Of a stretch of 64,000 nucleotides of DNA, positions 28,394-46,215 are shown one piece after another. The position numbers and the translations under genes were made by a program. The notes below the pieces were generated by a model. That model saw only the letters and a program-made list of their open reading frames with translations. It searched no databases and was not told the DNA's origin. Positions within the stretch are counted from its first letter, which is position 1. The number at the start of each line of letters is the position of its first letter. The stretch covers positions 28,609,001-28,673,000 of the forward strand of contig NC_071335.1 in the NCBI RefSeq assembly GCF_027744825.2, given 5' to 3'. This DNA comes from Synchiropus splendidus. Its lineage: Eukaryota; Chordata; Actinopteri; Syngnathiformes; Callionymidae.

Positions 28394-31300
28394 TAAATAG
28401 TAATAAATAATGCAGGGAAAAAAGTCTTTCTTTTGTCGTTTTGCTCTGACCTGTTGTAGAAATACTAATTTATTCCTGTGTGCTGTCATGTGTCTGAGTT
28501 GGGTGTCACATGTCAGCGAACATCATCATGTGCAGCGCCTTCAGTTAGGACGCTCCTGTGTTACAATCATGGCAATTACCAGTAATAACATGAATCCCGT
28601 GAGACTGTGTTGCTGTGTCAGTGAAATTATAAATGCAGCGCATGTCGTGTTTGTGGGATATGCATGACGTCTCGCTCAGTTTGCTTAAAGCGTGGTGGCA
28701 TGTTGCTGGACGCTCGTTCAGCGTGTACTTCTGTGGCACAAATTGCATGTTACTAGTGTTTACCGGCTGATGGTGTCAGTGTGTGATGGCCTGGGGTTGG
28801 GAGTGTACCTATGTGTTGGCTGCGTGGAGCCGCTAAGGTCAAAGAAGGGCCTCTCTAGTTCTGTGTCTGTGCTGTGATCCACGTGGCATCTCTGCCTGCG
28901 GCGCTGCTGATGATTCAGAGGACACGGGCTGGATGACGGTGCTGACTTTGACCCGATTCATCCGCAGCTGTTGACACGACTCCACAGCTGTGTTCCTGTT
29001 TCTGTTGATTTGGGAGGGTGAGGGACATGCAAATGGGGTTAAACTCATATGTTTGTCGTGAACGCCACTTTGCTTTAGGTGACTGATGGCAGAGATTTTG
29101 TGTGCATGTTGGGTCAGCACTGGGTCTGATCGCCGTGTTCCCCTTGTGGATTCCTGCGGGCAAATGATGACAAGCTAATGTGGCGAGTGAACCAACAGCT
29201 CCTTCGGCGAGTGCCTGAAAACAACTGTGATCACAAAGTACATTTTCAGACACACAAGCACACCATGAAAACTATGGCTATAATTTAAAATTGCCCAAGT
29301 TCAAGGCCCCAAATCCTGCATATAATCTGGATCAGAATCGTAATCCCCCACCATGGGGGCTCTGATCTGATATCTGGCTATTGGTCACCGCTTGCCAGTC
29401 CCTCCAGGAGGAAAACAGCTTGGACTCAATGAAGCAATTTATTTGGGATTTATAAATATAAATGCGCTTACTGAATTTGAATTCCTCTGTCAGAGGGAGC
29501 GAAGTTTGGAGATCCCGGCGTAAATCAATGTCCTCGGACCAGTCGATCAGTTGAACACGAGTGAATGAAATATCTATGCAGTTCATGCCAAAAATGATTC
29601 GATCTGTGTCTGCGCACAGCGTTATCATGGCAGCCAAAAAATGGTGTAGCCAACTCGAATCTCCTCGTCCGAATTGGGCAGGTTGGTGTGTTTTGGAGTC
29701 ACTTTTGGAGTCTTATTTATGTATATTTATATTAAGCAATGTATATTGTTCATTCAATGTCTTGAGTAGATTGATGTTACCTTGGTGACAAATGTGTCAA
29801 ACGCCTGAATTTAGCTTGTAGCTGAAGCGCATTCGAGAGGTTATTCTTTTAAAGTGAAATTAGTTGCTTAATTTCCTCGGTAAGCAATGACTAATGCACC
29901 CATTAAATGAAAGTCAGCTGCAGCCCCAAAGACACAGAGGACGCCTGTTCACTCCCATCCTGCCTTTCTTCCGATGTCTTCTTTCTGTTCTGGCCAGCTG
30001 TTGGAAAAGCGGGAATTTCATTTTTTTTTTTCTTTCCAGTAGCGCCTGAGTCTCAGCATCTGTTACGTCAGAGTGATTAGCGCCAGTGAAAGATGTCTTC
30101 AGTCGGTGACGCGTCCATATGGTTATCGCGCGCGCGCTGTTGCAACAGAGTGTGTTTGCTCCAGTTGAAAAGAAAAATGTGTGTGTTTGGGGTGAATGTG
30201 TGGTGCTGGTGATGTCAAAAGCGGCCCCACACCCGAAGACGCAGCGACAAAGCAGCCTTTACATGTGACTGAACCCACTGAACCCCACCCATCCTTCTCA
30301 CTCTCCTGGATTTAATAGGAGCACACATACAAACACACAGAGGGGGCTCTGTTTTTCTGCCCAGGCGGGAGTCTCTCTTCAGACCTGTTTAAGTTTTGCC
30401 ACACAGTGCACCACTGTACCCCATCTCGCTCTGTAACCATCAGCGAGCCGCCTCCCGCTACTTGCCAGGACTCACCGCATAATTATTGGCTCAACTTCAC
30501 TTCGATATAATTCAGATGCACAATCCTGCAATTGCACTCCGCTTCCAAACCCCCGGAGCACACACCGACTGCACAGCTCAAGCTCAGCCCTCCTAACCCT
30601 AGCCGCGCCGCAGGACCGATAAAAGCAACTTTCCCTGCTTATCTTTCACAGGAGGTCATGGATTAGCAGTCGCTCGGCCTTGTAGCAATGTAGCATAGTT
30701 TCTGTCTTATGTATCAGCAGACAACACAGTCAACAAGCTGGAACTCCGCGCTGTGCTGGAAAAACATAATTAGTGCAGTTCCAGTAACGCTGGAACACAG
30801 TGTTATTTTCCCTGGAAATGACCCTCAGCAGTATGTCATCATTAACCTCACCATCTTTCACCACTTCAATCCTACACTTTGGCACTCCATGTCCTCCATC
30901 TTTCTGTAGTAACCAGAGACATTTGAAATACGAAAGTCACCGCCCAAAGTTGAAAAAAAGAAATAAATGAAAGCGCTATCTGTATGGTAATAGCCTTGTT
31001 GTCATTTTCAAGCATTACTATATGGAACTGTATTATTAAAGTAATGACAATGTAATTACCAACAATTTGGGCAAAAAATAGAATTGTGATTTGTTTTGAC
31101 AACATTGTGATTGTTACTCAGCATGCAGTTATTTTGAGGGTGATGATTTGTTTTCTGCAGTATTATTTAACACAAGCAATACATTGTTCTATGGTAAGAA
31201 CAACATGAAATTGATACAATCTATATATAAACACTTCTTCCCTCTAAGCCAGCCGTACATGATCAAATGATGCGTACGAAGATATGAATGGCATGTCTTT

Positions 31301-32379
31301 AACAATTGTTAAAATTGTTTAAAAAACAAAAGGCACTGTTGAGGGGCGCCCCATCCATAACTCCCAACACCTAGTTTCTCCTTCTTTGCACGTCTAGACT
31401 GGGTTTGAGTACTATGGATCGCTCTGGCAGGGAGTCAGACGATGGTTCGCAAAGTGGATCTGGTAAATTTTCAAAGTTCCACACCATATACAGACTTCGA
31501 ATCACACTTGATGCTGAAGCGTCAACACGACCGCAGAGCTGGCCTCTGCTTGGTACTTGACACCACGGACTACAAGAAAGAGATCAAATAAAGAGCAAAC
31601 ATGTGAGAGGTGGGTCAGACAGTCCAGATAATCTGGTCATCAAACAGTGGTGTCACCGCTGAAGTCACAGCACAGCACCTCTGTGGCTGGAGGAGTGGGT
31701 TGCCAGGTTTTGCCAAGTTGATTTGAAAAAAAAAAGGTTTGACTGTGTTGAAAAAAACCTGTGCCACGAGTCGGAGCTCTTAGTTCTTCAGTCAGTTTGA
31801 GTTCCACAGGATCAAGGCTACTATTATGGTTGGAGACAGGAGCGCAGTCACTCATCGAGCTCCATCCTACTAAAGAAGTGCCATTAAGCCACGTCACCCT
31901 TTTTCCTGTTTGTGCAGCCTTTTCAAGAAGCTTGTTTACATTTAGTTCATACTTAAATCCTGCCGGCGAGAGTGACATTCCAGGAACAGGAAAAAGAAGT
32001 AGACACAACTAAGGCAGGAAACACTTTGAAAACATCTGAAGAGCTAATTGATCTGACGCTGTTGCTCAGCTCTTTTTTTCCTGCAGCATGCAAAAGGAAG
32101 TAGATGGAAAACTGTTGTGCAAGTCATCTAAAACTCTGCTTCATGATTTTCTTGAGTCACATAATGTGGCCATTCTCGGTATCATGGCGTTTATACATGC
32201 ATTTACACACAGTGCTGTGCTGCTTTGTGGCTCTCAGGTTGACACACCCTCCCCCATAGTCCCCATTGTGTTATTAGATTCGGGGTTGTCTCTACGTTGC
32301 TCTTCTTATTGGGGCTTCTGTAATACTGTCACCGTGATAAAGCATAGAGGTGGAATAGAGGTAGAATATGTTTCTTCTT
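28394..32379. other. Intron 1 segment, no gene seen
   Basis: Mixed composition. A CG alternation GCGCGCGCGC occurs near 30128. Frames such as 31640-32008 on the minus strand show nothing recognisable. Confidence 0.45.
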
Positions 32380-32690
32380 CCATACTAGATTTTGTATCGA
32401 CATTTTGCACAACTTTATTGAGTGGTAGTGTATTGATATTTTATGTCGGTCCATATTCAATAAATGGATACTTGGATATACTCCTGCATTCGTGTTGAAT
32501 ACTAACGTTTTCTGTCTGTACACTGCAGTTGTTTTGTTGAGTAGTAATTCATTCCTCTGTTGGACTGTGAAATTGAACTGAAAGTCTAAGGCTCTTATTA
32601 CAATGTATTGCTGATCTGACACTATCGCAATGTATTGTATCGCCAATCAGAATATGTAGCATATCGCAAAATACCCACCAATACACAGCC
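32380..32690. mobile_element. TA-flanked MITE-like family, copy 2 (partial)
   Basis: Shares, in order, TATTGATATTTTA, GGATACTTGGATATACTCCTG, TTCATTCCTCTGTTG, GAACTGAAAGTCTAA, GCAATGTATTG and CACCAATACACAGCC with the copies at 27626 and 54471. The left end is diverged. A long (TA)n tract follows 48 bases downstream. Confidence 0.6.
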
Positions 32691-32734
32691 AGGGTACCAA
32701 CAAGGAGGCACAGTAGGAGCCTGCTGGGTACTTG

Positions 32735-37929
<5,195 letters not shown>

Positions 37930-38320
37930 CAGTGCGGTGATTTGACACTAAGACTCATGTTCTACAGCGGAGATCAACTCCGTGTTTGTTGCATGAACTG
38001 CAATTCGCATTGCCAAATGACCACCATTGTGGCTGGCTGGCTCATTGTCTGTGGCTGCAGCGTCACATTGAGCAGGGAAATACCCACTTTGTTTTGTCAC
38101 TTTTACATTGTGATGCCATTTTTTATTGCTCCTCTTATATGAATATAAATTATATTATATATTATTTATATACATATAGCTAAAATATTTTTAAAAAATT
38201 AAGATCCACATATATTTAGTTTATATTATATACATATAAAGTTCTTGCGAGTCGCCAATAATGCGGCTACATTCCCACCCCTGGCCTTGAGTTTGACACC
38301 TGTGCTCTAGTTAAATGCTA
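37930..38320. mobile_element. Possible degraded DNA-element fragment
   Basis: The right part reads GCGAGTCGCC, CATTCCCACCCCTGGCC, then TTGAGTTTGACACCTGTGC followed by CTCTAG, an ending I associate with fish hAT-like non-autonomous elements. The middle is extremely A+T-rich (ATATTATATATTATTTATA). Boundaries are not resolved. Confidence 0.35.
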
Positions 38321-39245
38321 CGCTTATATTCCCAATGTTGCAGATCAAATCCCTCTGACCGATTAGCCTTGACTTATAAAAGCTAACACACACCTCTTAA
38401 AAGATTCTTTCAACTCTCTGCGGTGAAGGTTTCAGTCATTTAGAAGTTCAAACGGTGGGATGACGGGGTCACACCAGCCATCTGAGTTCCTTAACTCCCC
38501 AGCGTTGCTTCGCCATCCCCATCCGTTTCATCAGATTTTAATCTCAGTCGGTCCATCAGACGAACGTTATCAGATCCACTCTGTTTTTCTCTTTTACTCC
38601 TCCTCAGGTCTGCCATAACCGCTGCAAAAACATCTGTGACGAAATAAATCGTGACTTCCAAAAGAAATATGTTTATTGTTTGCTTATATTCAGATGCAAA
38701 TCATATCACCTGAAGTGACTTCCAAGAGAAATCATTTTAATAATTTGGATCAAAGAAATATATGTTGAGCTGCTCAGCAATTCAAATGCGGGAAGCAAAT
38801 TTCGAAGTAACAGCTTGGCCTTTCATGCTGTTAAAAAAGTAATTTTAAAAGGATTTCTGCTTCAGTAAACAATTGCACTGACACATTTCCACCCCCAGTT
38901 CGCCATGAGGTGACACAGAACCCACGACAGTCTCCACAGGCTCCTTCTGCGAGCGCAACAAGGCCTGAGCGCGTTCTGTCTGACAGACCAAAAGTGATTA
39001 TAAAAGCGTGACCTGCCTTAGAATGTATCCTGGAAAATAATTGGGGCTCTGGAGGGGCACGCTGGCCTGTAATGCATCACAATCAATTCATGCTAACACC
39101 TGCAGCACGTTCATGTGAGGCCCGGGAAACGCTCCTCAGATTGAAAATAATGGCAAAATGCTATTAATTCCTATTAAGTTGAATGTCATCAGACGACCAA
39201 CAATTACTCACCGTATGACGCATGAAGCCAATTGAGGTTGGAGTG
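38321..39245. other. Intron 1 segment, repeat-poor
   Basis: No gene. The part at 39030-39235 lacks repeats and is dense in TAATT/AATTA-type words, so it is a candidate conserved non-coding element. Confidence 0.35.
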
Positions 39246-39540
39246 TTGTTCTGGTGTGTGTGCGTCCTTGTCTGGATTAATGCTTGGAAATACACCCAAC
39301 ACATTTTGCCTTGTGGGGATATTTTTGCTGGTCTCCACAAGTCCGAACCTCAATTTGAGGATGTAAACTGTAAAATAACTGGGTCATTATAAATGGGTGT
39401 AAGTTTGATTCCGAGTCCTGGTTAAGGTTAGCCATGTGTTTTGGAGGGTTAGGTTTAAGGTGAGAGGCTGGGGAAAGGGTTATGTGAATGAGAGGTCCCC
39501 ACAAGGCAAGAAGAAGATACAAACATGGGTGTGTGTATTT
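39246..39540. mobile_element. Fish interspersed repeat (TTGTGGGGA...GTCCCCACAAGG)
   Basis: The left side carries TTTTGCCTTGTGGGGATATT, the middle GGTTAAGGTTAGCC and GGTTAGGTTTAAGGTG, and the right side GAGGTCCCCACAAGGCAAG. The two ends are mutually inverted (CCTTGTGGGGA versus TCCCCACAAGG). This layout is common in fish genomes. The TTAGG-like words are internal to it and are not telomeric. Confidence 0.6.
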
Positions 39541-39849
39541 CAGAGTGGATTTACACAGTAGATGTATCATCAGAATGCCTGCACTATTTACACACAGAAC
39601 ACAAATTATTTTAATCCTCTTTACTGTTTCCTTCAACACACACGAGAGAGAGAAACCTCCACATTCCGCACATCATCAGATGTCTGGAGCTGCCTCAGAA
39701 GCCAGTGCAGCTCACACTCCTTCGCGGACCAACAAAGTTTTCCTTCTACGGGCTCCTGATTTCTTCGGCCGTATGGTCAGAAATATCTGCTCATCATCTG
39801 TTATTTTTATTTAAATAGCGATTCATTCTTACATTAGAGGATTAGGGTC

Positions 39850-40065
39850 AGTGAAGAAAAAAAATAATTCTGACTTTAAAGTGAGAATTATTTTTTCTTT
39901 TATTTATGACTTTTATCTCAGATTTCTTACTTTAAAGTGAGAATTTGATTTTTTTTTTTTCAGAATTCTCACTTTGTAACGTTGAGCAATGAATTGTGGG
40001 GCGGGAAACGTCAGGCTGCTGTTTAAAGTCAGAAATCTGAGTCAGAATTCTGCCAATTATTGTTT
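39850..40065. repeat. Self-complementary AATTCTGACTTTAAAGTCAGAATT-type repeat cluster (described by parts)
   Basis: Near-palindromic units recur: AATTCTGACTTTAAAGTGAG at 39867-39886, then ACTTTAAAGTGAGAATTTG, CAGAATTCTCACTTTG and GTCAGAATTCTGCC. Runs of T and A separate them. It is a recognisable low-complexity fish repeat type with strong self-pairing. Confidence 0.6.
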
Positions 40066-43000
40066 CTTTTTCTTCACTGGCCCAAATCCTCTTCCATACA
40101 TTCTTGTTAAATGTGATGTCTACAAACAAATGTTTGGTCCGTTTTGCAATCATCCATAAACTATAGAAAGTCCTGTCACAAACTTTAACTGCTGAACTCA
40201 GCAATTTGATCAAAAAAGGAAATGGTAGTTGAAAGAGAGGACGTAATGTGTTTTACGTTTAATAAGTGAAGGGTACTTTTAGAGTACAAAATATGTTGCT
40301 TGTCCTCCTCCACCATCGACTCTCAATGCAGTAGGCAGTCTGGTATTCTTCTCTGAGCATCATTTTACCGTCTTTCATGGAATTCCCGTTTACCTATGTT
40401 ACACCTACGCAAGTGATTTTCCAAATCAATTCTTGACATTTATTCCTCGCTTAATATCCTGTGTAAAGGCAATGCTTTAACACTGAAGTTTGTCTACATG
40501 CCAATTGTCTGCATGTGTTTTACAGCGGTTGTCGGCCACATAAATTTCCTTAGTGGGTTAGATTTGAGTTTGACTTGTTTCACTTGATGTAAAAATTCCC
40601 GCCAAATCTTCATTAAAGAGGAAGTGTGAGACGTCCTTGAGAACTTCTGGAGATCTATGAATTTGTGGATGAGCTTATGGGAGTCCATGTAATCCATCCA
40701 TGTCCAGCATCTTTTCCACCATCTCCAAGTGACTCTTCCGCAGTAGTAACCCGACTGGTGAGGACAGAATATGACAGGATTTGAAAACTGATGATGATGA
40801 TGTGATTCAATCCATCATCACTTATCTTGGCCCATTTTACAGAAACCAAAATCCCCCTGACTGAATTAAGGACATGAGTATCTTCACCCAAAACAGAAAG
40901 ATGGCGAAAAGAGAAGCCTAAAATGTTTCCACTTCTCCATACCTCTGCGCTTACACAATAATGAGCTGCTGCGGCTTTGACAGACTTTGCAGAAGTGACT
41001 GTCTCGCCACTGTGATACATTTGCACACATTTGCATAGTTGTCTCTCCAGCAAGCGACTTCACACATTTCTGTCACTGGCCCAATTATCCTGCTGAAACT
41101 CGTAGTTTTGCTTCTGAGTTGGGACGACAGCACAGTTGACCCCTGAATGCTTGGGGTCAGCCCGGGTTCATTTCGTGTCGCGGCTATTTCACACAGATGC
41201 CTGGAATCCCGGCAATGCTCTGTGCTACACTCTGCTATAGAACTTGCATCATACATTAACATCTTGTTCCCACAGACCCATTCATGCAAAAATAAAAGGA
41301 TGGGGCCCATTCCAGTCCCACCCCCACCCAAGCCTGCCTCTTGCGATCCTGTTGCTCTACTTGTTTGGTTTGGCAGTGTTCGGCTCTTAATATAGCGTTT
41401 CAAATTCTACTTGGGTTCTCTGCAATATTGACAGGATGCTGAGGACATTTTTGTCCTCCCTCTGTTCTGTTTGTTCAAACACTGGGTGACAACATCGACT
41501 CCGGGATAGGAAACTATGGGGTTGAATCCCAGTGAGGGGGTCAGTGTCAGTCTTCAGTCTTTGAGGCATCATGCTGACCTGACATGAGGAAAATTATCAT
41601 ATGTAATAGAAATTTACTGACGCGTGCAACTTTTCTGATTCATGTTATTGGTCTATGGTTCTGATGGTGTGTGGAAGAAGAGTATCACATTTTTCTTCCA
41701 AGTTAAAAAACATCTTTGTGTGTTGGTGGAAATGTTGGAATAGTCTAGTGAGTACTTCAAGTCAAAGCTGTCAAAGTACTATAACTGCTTATAATACACA
41801 TCTGAAGCGTTCCTTGTAAGAGGGTCAGTAAAGTCTGCATGAGCCTTGGACTATGTCTATAAATGGACAGTAACTTTTGTAGTCGGTGTCTTATACTAGT
41901 ACGTATATGATTTTCAATTTTTCCATACATACTGTCTTGAATAACCAACTTTTTCAGACAAAAAGTTGTGTGTGTGTGTACAGGCATCGACTGAACAATG
42001 TGCGCTGGTGCTGAGGAAAAACACTCACAAGTCACCCCCAGATGGACATCGTGATGCTTTGTGTTTTTTATTATTTGTCGTCCATTCACTGACGTTCAAT
42101 CTTAGAATCGAGCGGTGGAAACTGGCCAGCGCCTGTGCTAAGGCAGCCAAGCCATCAGGAGGTAAACAGCTTTCAACCCGGAATGTTCCATGTTAACAGT
42201 AGAATAAGTCTCTCTCATGTGATCCCGCGGTCACTTGATGATGCTGGAGTGGTCAAGTATTTCAAGCCTGGGTTTGAATGCTCTTGATTTTGCAGAGGTG
42301 ATGCTGCTCTTTCGCTTTTTCAGATTTCACAAATTAGTCTTGTGAATGGATGACTAGGCCTGTGTGATTTATTGATCTCAATAGTAAAAAGGAATATTTC
42401 TGGTCGATCTTGGTTGTCAGTTGTCACACAGTTCTTGCTGGCTAGGCCTCTCCTCCTTAGAGAGTGTTACTAAAGAGTGCTGTTCAATGTTGTGTTTTTC
42501 TTCTCCAGTGAAGATTGTTCATATATTCTTTGTCATGTTTTATTACTATATTTTTAAATTGTATCTGCTTTGTTGCTTGTTTAATGTCAAACTGTTTGAG
42601 TGCTGTTTCTATGACAGATGCTTCAAAAACTGTTTTTGGAAACATTTTTTTTCCACTCCAACCTGTCATCACTATGATATATATAAGTCCTTTGTAAATT
42701 AAAATACCTTATTCACTTTAACGTTAAGGGCGTATCACAAATTGAGCTCTACTCTGTCACCCCTCCCCCAGTTTTTCCGATGCATTTTTTTTCAGCCGTC
42801 ACTCGGGTCAGCGGTACGTGCAGAATTGGTGCTTCAGATCTACTGACTACGCAACAAAAAAGACGCCATTTCAGCGGTCACCAGTGACAACTGGCCCTAA
42901 CCCCATGTCATTTAAAACAGACCTGAAAAAAGACTTGTGGACTCAAGTGGACTCAAGTCTTGTCTTGGCATCTGAAAGGACCCTCAACCTGCGCACTTAA

Positions 43001-46000
43001 ACAAGGGTTGTGAATGGCTCTACACGCCCTACCTCCCCTATAGCTCACCCCCCTCCTCCCCTGCTGCTTCATTCTACGATGAGCTCAGAAAGGCCCCTAC
43101 ATAATGCAGATGCTTTGCAGCCTGGTGATGTCACAAGGAAATTCATAGCCGTCTTACACACACAAACACGATGAGCAGACGTAGCACCTCCCAGATATCC
43201 TTTTCTTTATCGCAGCGGTGAATGGAATTGCATGGCTGTGCTGTTCAATCACTGTCAAGTGTGTGGTGAAAGGATGGCGCCAAAAAAAAAACAGTTTCTC
43301 AATTGATTAAATAGCGGTATCATTTGATGGCTGAGCAAGGGAAGTGTGCAGAAATAGAAGCGGCTGGGAACAGAAAGAGGGTGTTGGTGAGATATGGCTC
43401 AGGAACAGCCGGTTTAGGCCCTATTCAAAGTGAAAGATGTAAAGTTAAGGCCTTTTATTCACAGGCGAAAATAATGGGCTGCTATTGAATAAAAGAGACG
43501 GGACACACATGGAGTGTCGCCAATATCTTCACACACGCTTGTTAGAGAGCTTTCATGCCTTGGAGAGATATAGAGCTGATACAGTCTGTGCAAGTGTGAT
43601 GTGGATTCCTGTTGTCATGTGGGAACTCCCAGGGTTCACCCAGCAGGGAAGGAAGAGGAGGCCGCAAAGGACTCGGAGAGGATTTTTTTAAATTCATCCG
43701 TGTGGGCATAGATTCTCTCACTGCGTCCTAAAAACAGGCTCTTATCACATCTGCAATATGCTTTGATGAAAAGTTTCAAACACAAGGTGAGAATGATTTT
43801 CGTCGCAAATGGGAGCTTAATGTAAGTAGAATATTACGGCCAGCTGAAGGCTCTTATTATGCCATTTCTGCGCAATGGAAAGGCAGCTTCACATTTACAT
43901 CCATTTTCAGTAAGAACAGGTCTCTGCTGACACGTCAATATGGAGCATGTTTACGCTCCGACACACTTAAGACTGTCGATAAGATGGTGGTGATGATAAC
44001 ATTGAAATGGCTGTAAAGTGGGGGAGCACAAGTAATGCATTGGATTTCATGTATTGTTATTTATTTCATCATCATTTCAAGAAACGTGGGCAAAAACGTG
44101 GTGCGTTTTCTGGTGCTTAATTGTCCTTATATACTGAAATGGGAATGTGCCCACGGTTGCCATGTTGGAGTGGGGCACCGAGATATTGAGCTTTCAAAAT
44201 GTTTTGTTTAAGTCTGTATAGTGCTCTGTGTACAGTGTGACCTGGCACCTCAAACACCCCAAAAGTTGAACTTGGACAATATTAAATTTAAGAAAATGTT
44301 TCCTTTAATATCGACGTAACTTCAATATGACTTTTACTTTACTTCAAATAAGCCTTTATTGAGATTAATTAAGTCATAACAAGCTACCCGACCCACCTTC
44401 ACTGACTCTCCCATTTGAACCCCTTTCAGATGGCCATGCTCCTCACTGTCTCCAGGGGCTCGACGGCCAGTGGAGAAACTGAATTGTTAATTGAGACGTT
44501 TGCATTTGCAGATCTCTGGTTGTGTAGCCAAACTGTTTGTAAAGTAGGCCCACAAACAACACACAATTTAGGCCTAAGATCCTATCTGAAAAGATCTGAA
44601 ATAGTATTAATCGACTTGACTTGTGATGCAGTTCCTAATTTATCTTCCACTACCTCATTTTATTTTAGTTTTGGGGGAGTTTCCAGACTAGTATTTACCA
44701 TCATGTTAGCTGTACGACGTAGACTGTGTTAGGTGTTATGGATCAGACAGAGAACAATGCCAGGGTCAAATGTATTCAAAGAAAGTGGAAGTTGCGTCTT
44801 TATAATGCAAAAACCCCGAAAGAAACACAATGAGTAAATGACAGGACCATGTAGCGGAACTGAAGTAACGCATGTGGACATATGAAGAGACGGACCACAT
44901 GAGGACGGCTGCAGATTGGAGAGAGATTTACTTCACAAGATTAAAAACTAGTGATTTAATCGTCACCAATTCAGTAAATGCCAAAGCCCACCCCTCCAAC
45001 ACAGACATAAATTCCCAGTGAATTTGTGAGCACGCTGTCTGTGATTTACAGTTCAGTATCTCTATCTTTTTAAGACCTATGTGCAGAACAAAGAGGCCGT
45101 AGCTTCGGTCCTGCCACATGCTTCAGGGATTTTCGCTCCTGTGTGTTTTTTTATTGCTGTTTCTACAGACTCCAAATAAATCTTCTGGGTTACTTGAGGT
45201 TGTCTCTCTACCAGTTTCATCAGTAATCCCATTAGCACGTCCATGACTGGCCGTACTGTAAACATTATTTCAGATTTTTATCCCAGCCACTGTTCACACT
45301 GCGGCGTCTCATTCATTGGACGTCATTTTACTGAAGTATTTTAATTAAATTACGCCCATTAAGTGACTCATTTACATTTCAAGCGTTTGTCTGGCGCTCT
45401 TATCCACTGTGACTAATATTAATTACGAAAGATGAATTGCTAGATTTGAACTGCTCAAATGAGCTCAGAGTAGAGGATTTAATGGACACGAGAGCCAACA
45501 CGGAATATTAATGTTTGATTTAGAGGAGATCTCACGAGATAAAGATGGAGGAAAAGCCGAGTGGAGTTCATCAACAGCAATTGAGCTTTAACTTTGGCAC
45601 TTTGGAGAATAATGACATTTGAAGACACCTTCGTAATGTCTCAGTTTAATGGCATAAGTAATAATGATTCATTTGTTGGATGCCTCAAACACAGCGCATC
45701 AATCAATCTGTTGGCGGGAAAAAGGCTGTAATTCATCATAATGACTGGATCGAATTGTTTTACGGTGAAGTTAAATCGCTTCATCTCATTCAAATGTAGA
45801 CGAATACTGTCTGTCTTCACTCATTTATTTGTCCACTTTTCTCTCAGTAGTATGGCACAGCCGCCTTTTCGCAAAGTAGTTCTGTCTTGATTCTCCCTGT
45901 GTGTCTTATTCATTCATTTTCTTCAGCTTGGTTTTTTAACATGGCCCGCTGAGGGCCATGTCTTCTCTTCTCTTTAGAGTCTCAAGTTGGGGATTTGCGT

Positions 46001-46077
46001 GCGTGTGATTGTTGTAGTTGCAGGAATGCATGTGTAATTTTGAATCTATCAACCCATATTTTCAGTTGAATATTTAT
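40066..46077. other. Intron 1 segment, no gene seen
   Basis: No supported exon or long repeat. Frames at 40655-41403 on the minus strand overlap each other in two frames and lack motifs. The part at 45290-45600 is repeat-poor and rich in TAATTA-like words. Confidence 0.4.
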
Positions 46078-46215
46078 TAGGGATGCACTGACCGTTTTCT
46101 CCAAAACAAGTGGTGTACAAGTACTTGCATTTGAGTACTCACAGAGTATCACACAGTACCCGACTGATACCTGATTCAGGTTTCGGTATCGGCATAATAT
46201 TCATCAAAGGTCACG
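46078..46215. mobile_element. Degraded hAT-like MITE end (TAGGGATGCACTGACC)
   Basis: It opens TAGGGATGCACTGACCG and contains TACAAGTACTTGCATTTGAG and TTTCGGTATCGGCATAATA. TAGGGATGCACCGA plus TATCGGTATCGGC is the usual signature of a hAT-like non-autonomous element in fish. Only one end is clear. Confidence 0.5.

Noticed and set aside
31640..32008. 122-codon minus-strand frame
   Set aside because: No recognisable domain, and a plus-strand frame is open over the same bases; probably chance.
39420..39480. Telomere-like GGTTAGG words
   Set aside because: They belong to the inverted-end interspersed repeat at 39246-39540, not to a TTAGGG array.
40655..41403. 132- and 150-codon minus-strand frames
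   Set aside because: They overlap in different frames, have no motif and lie in ordinary intronic DNA.
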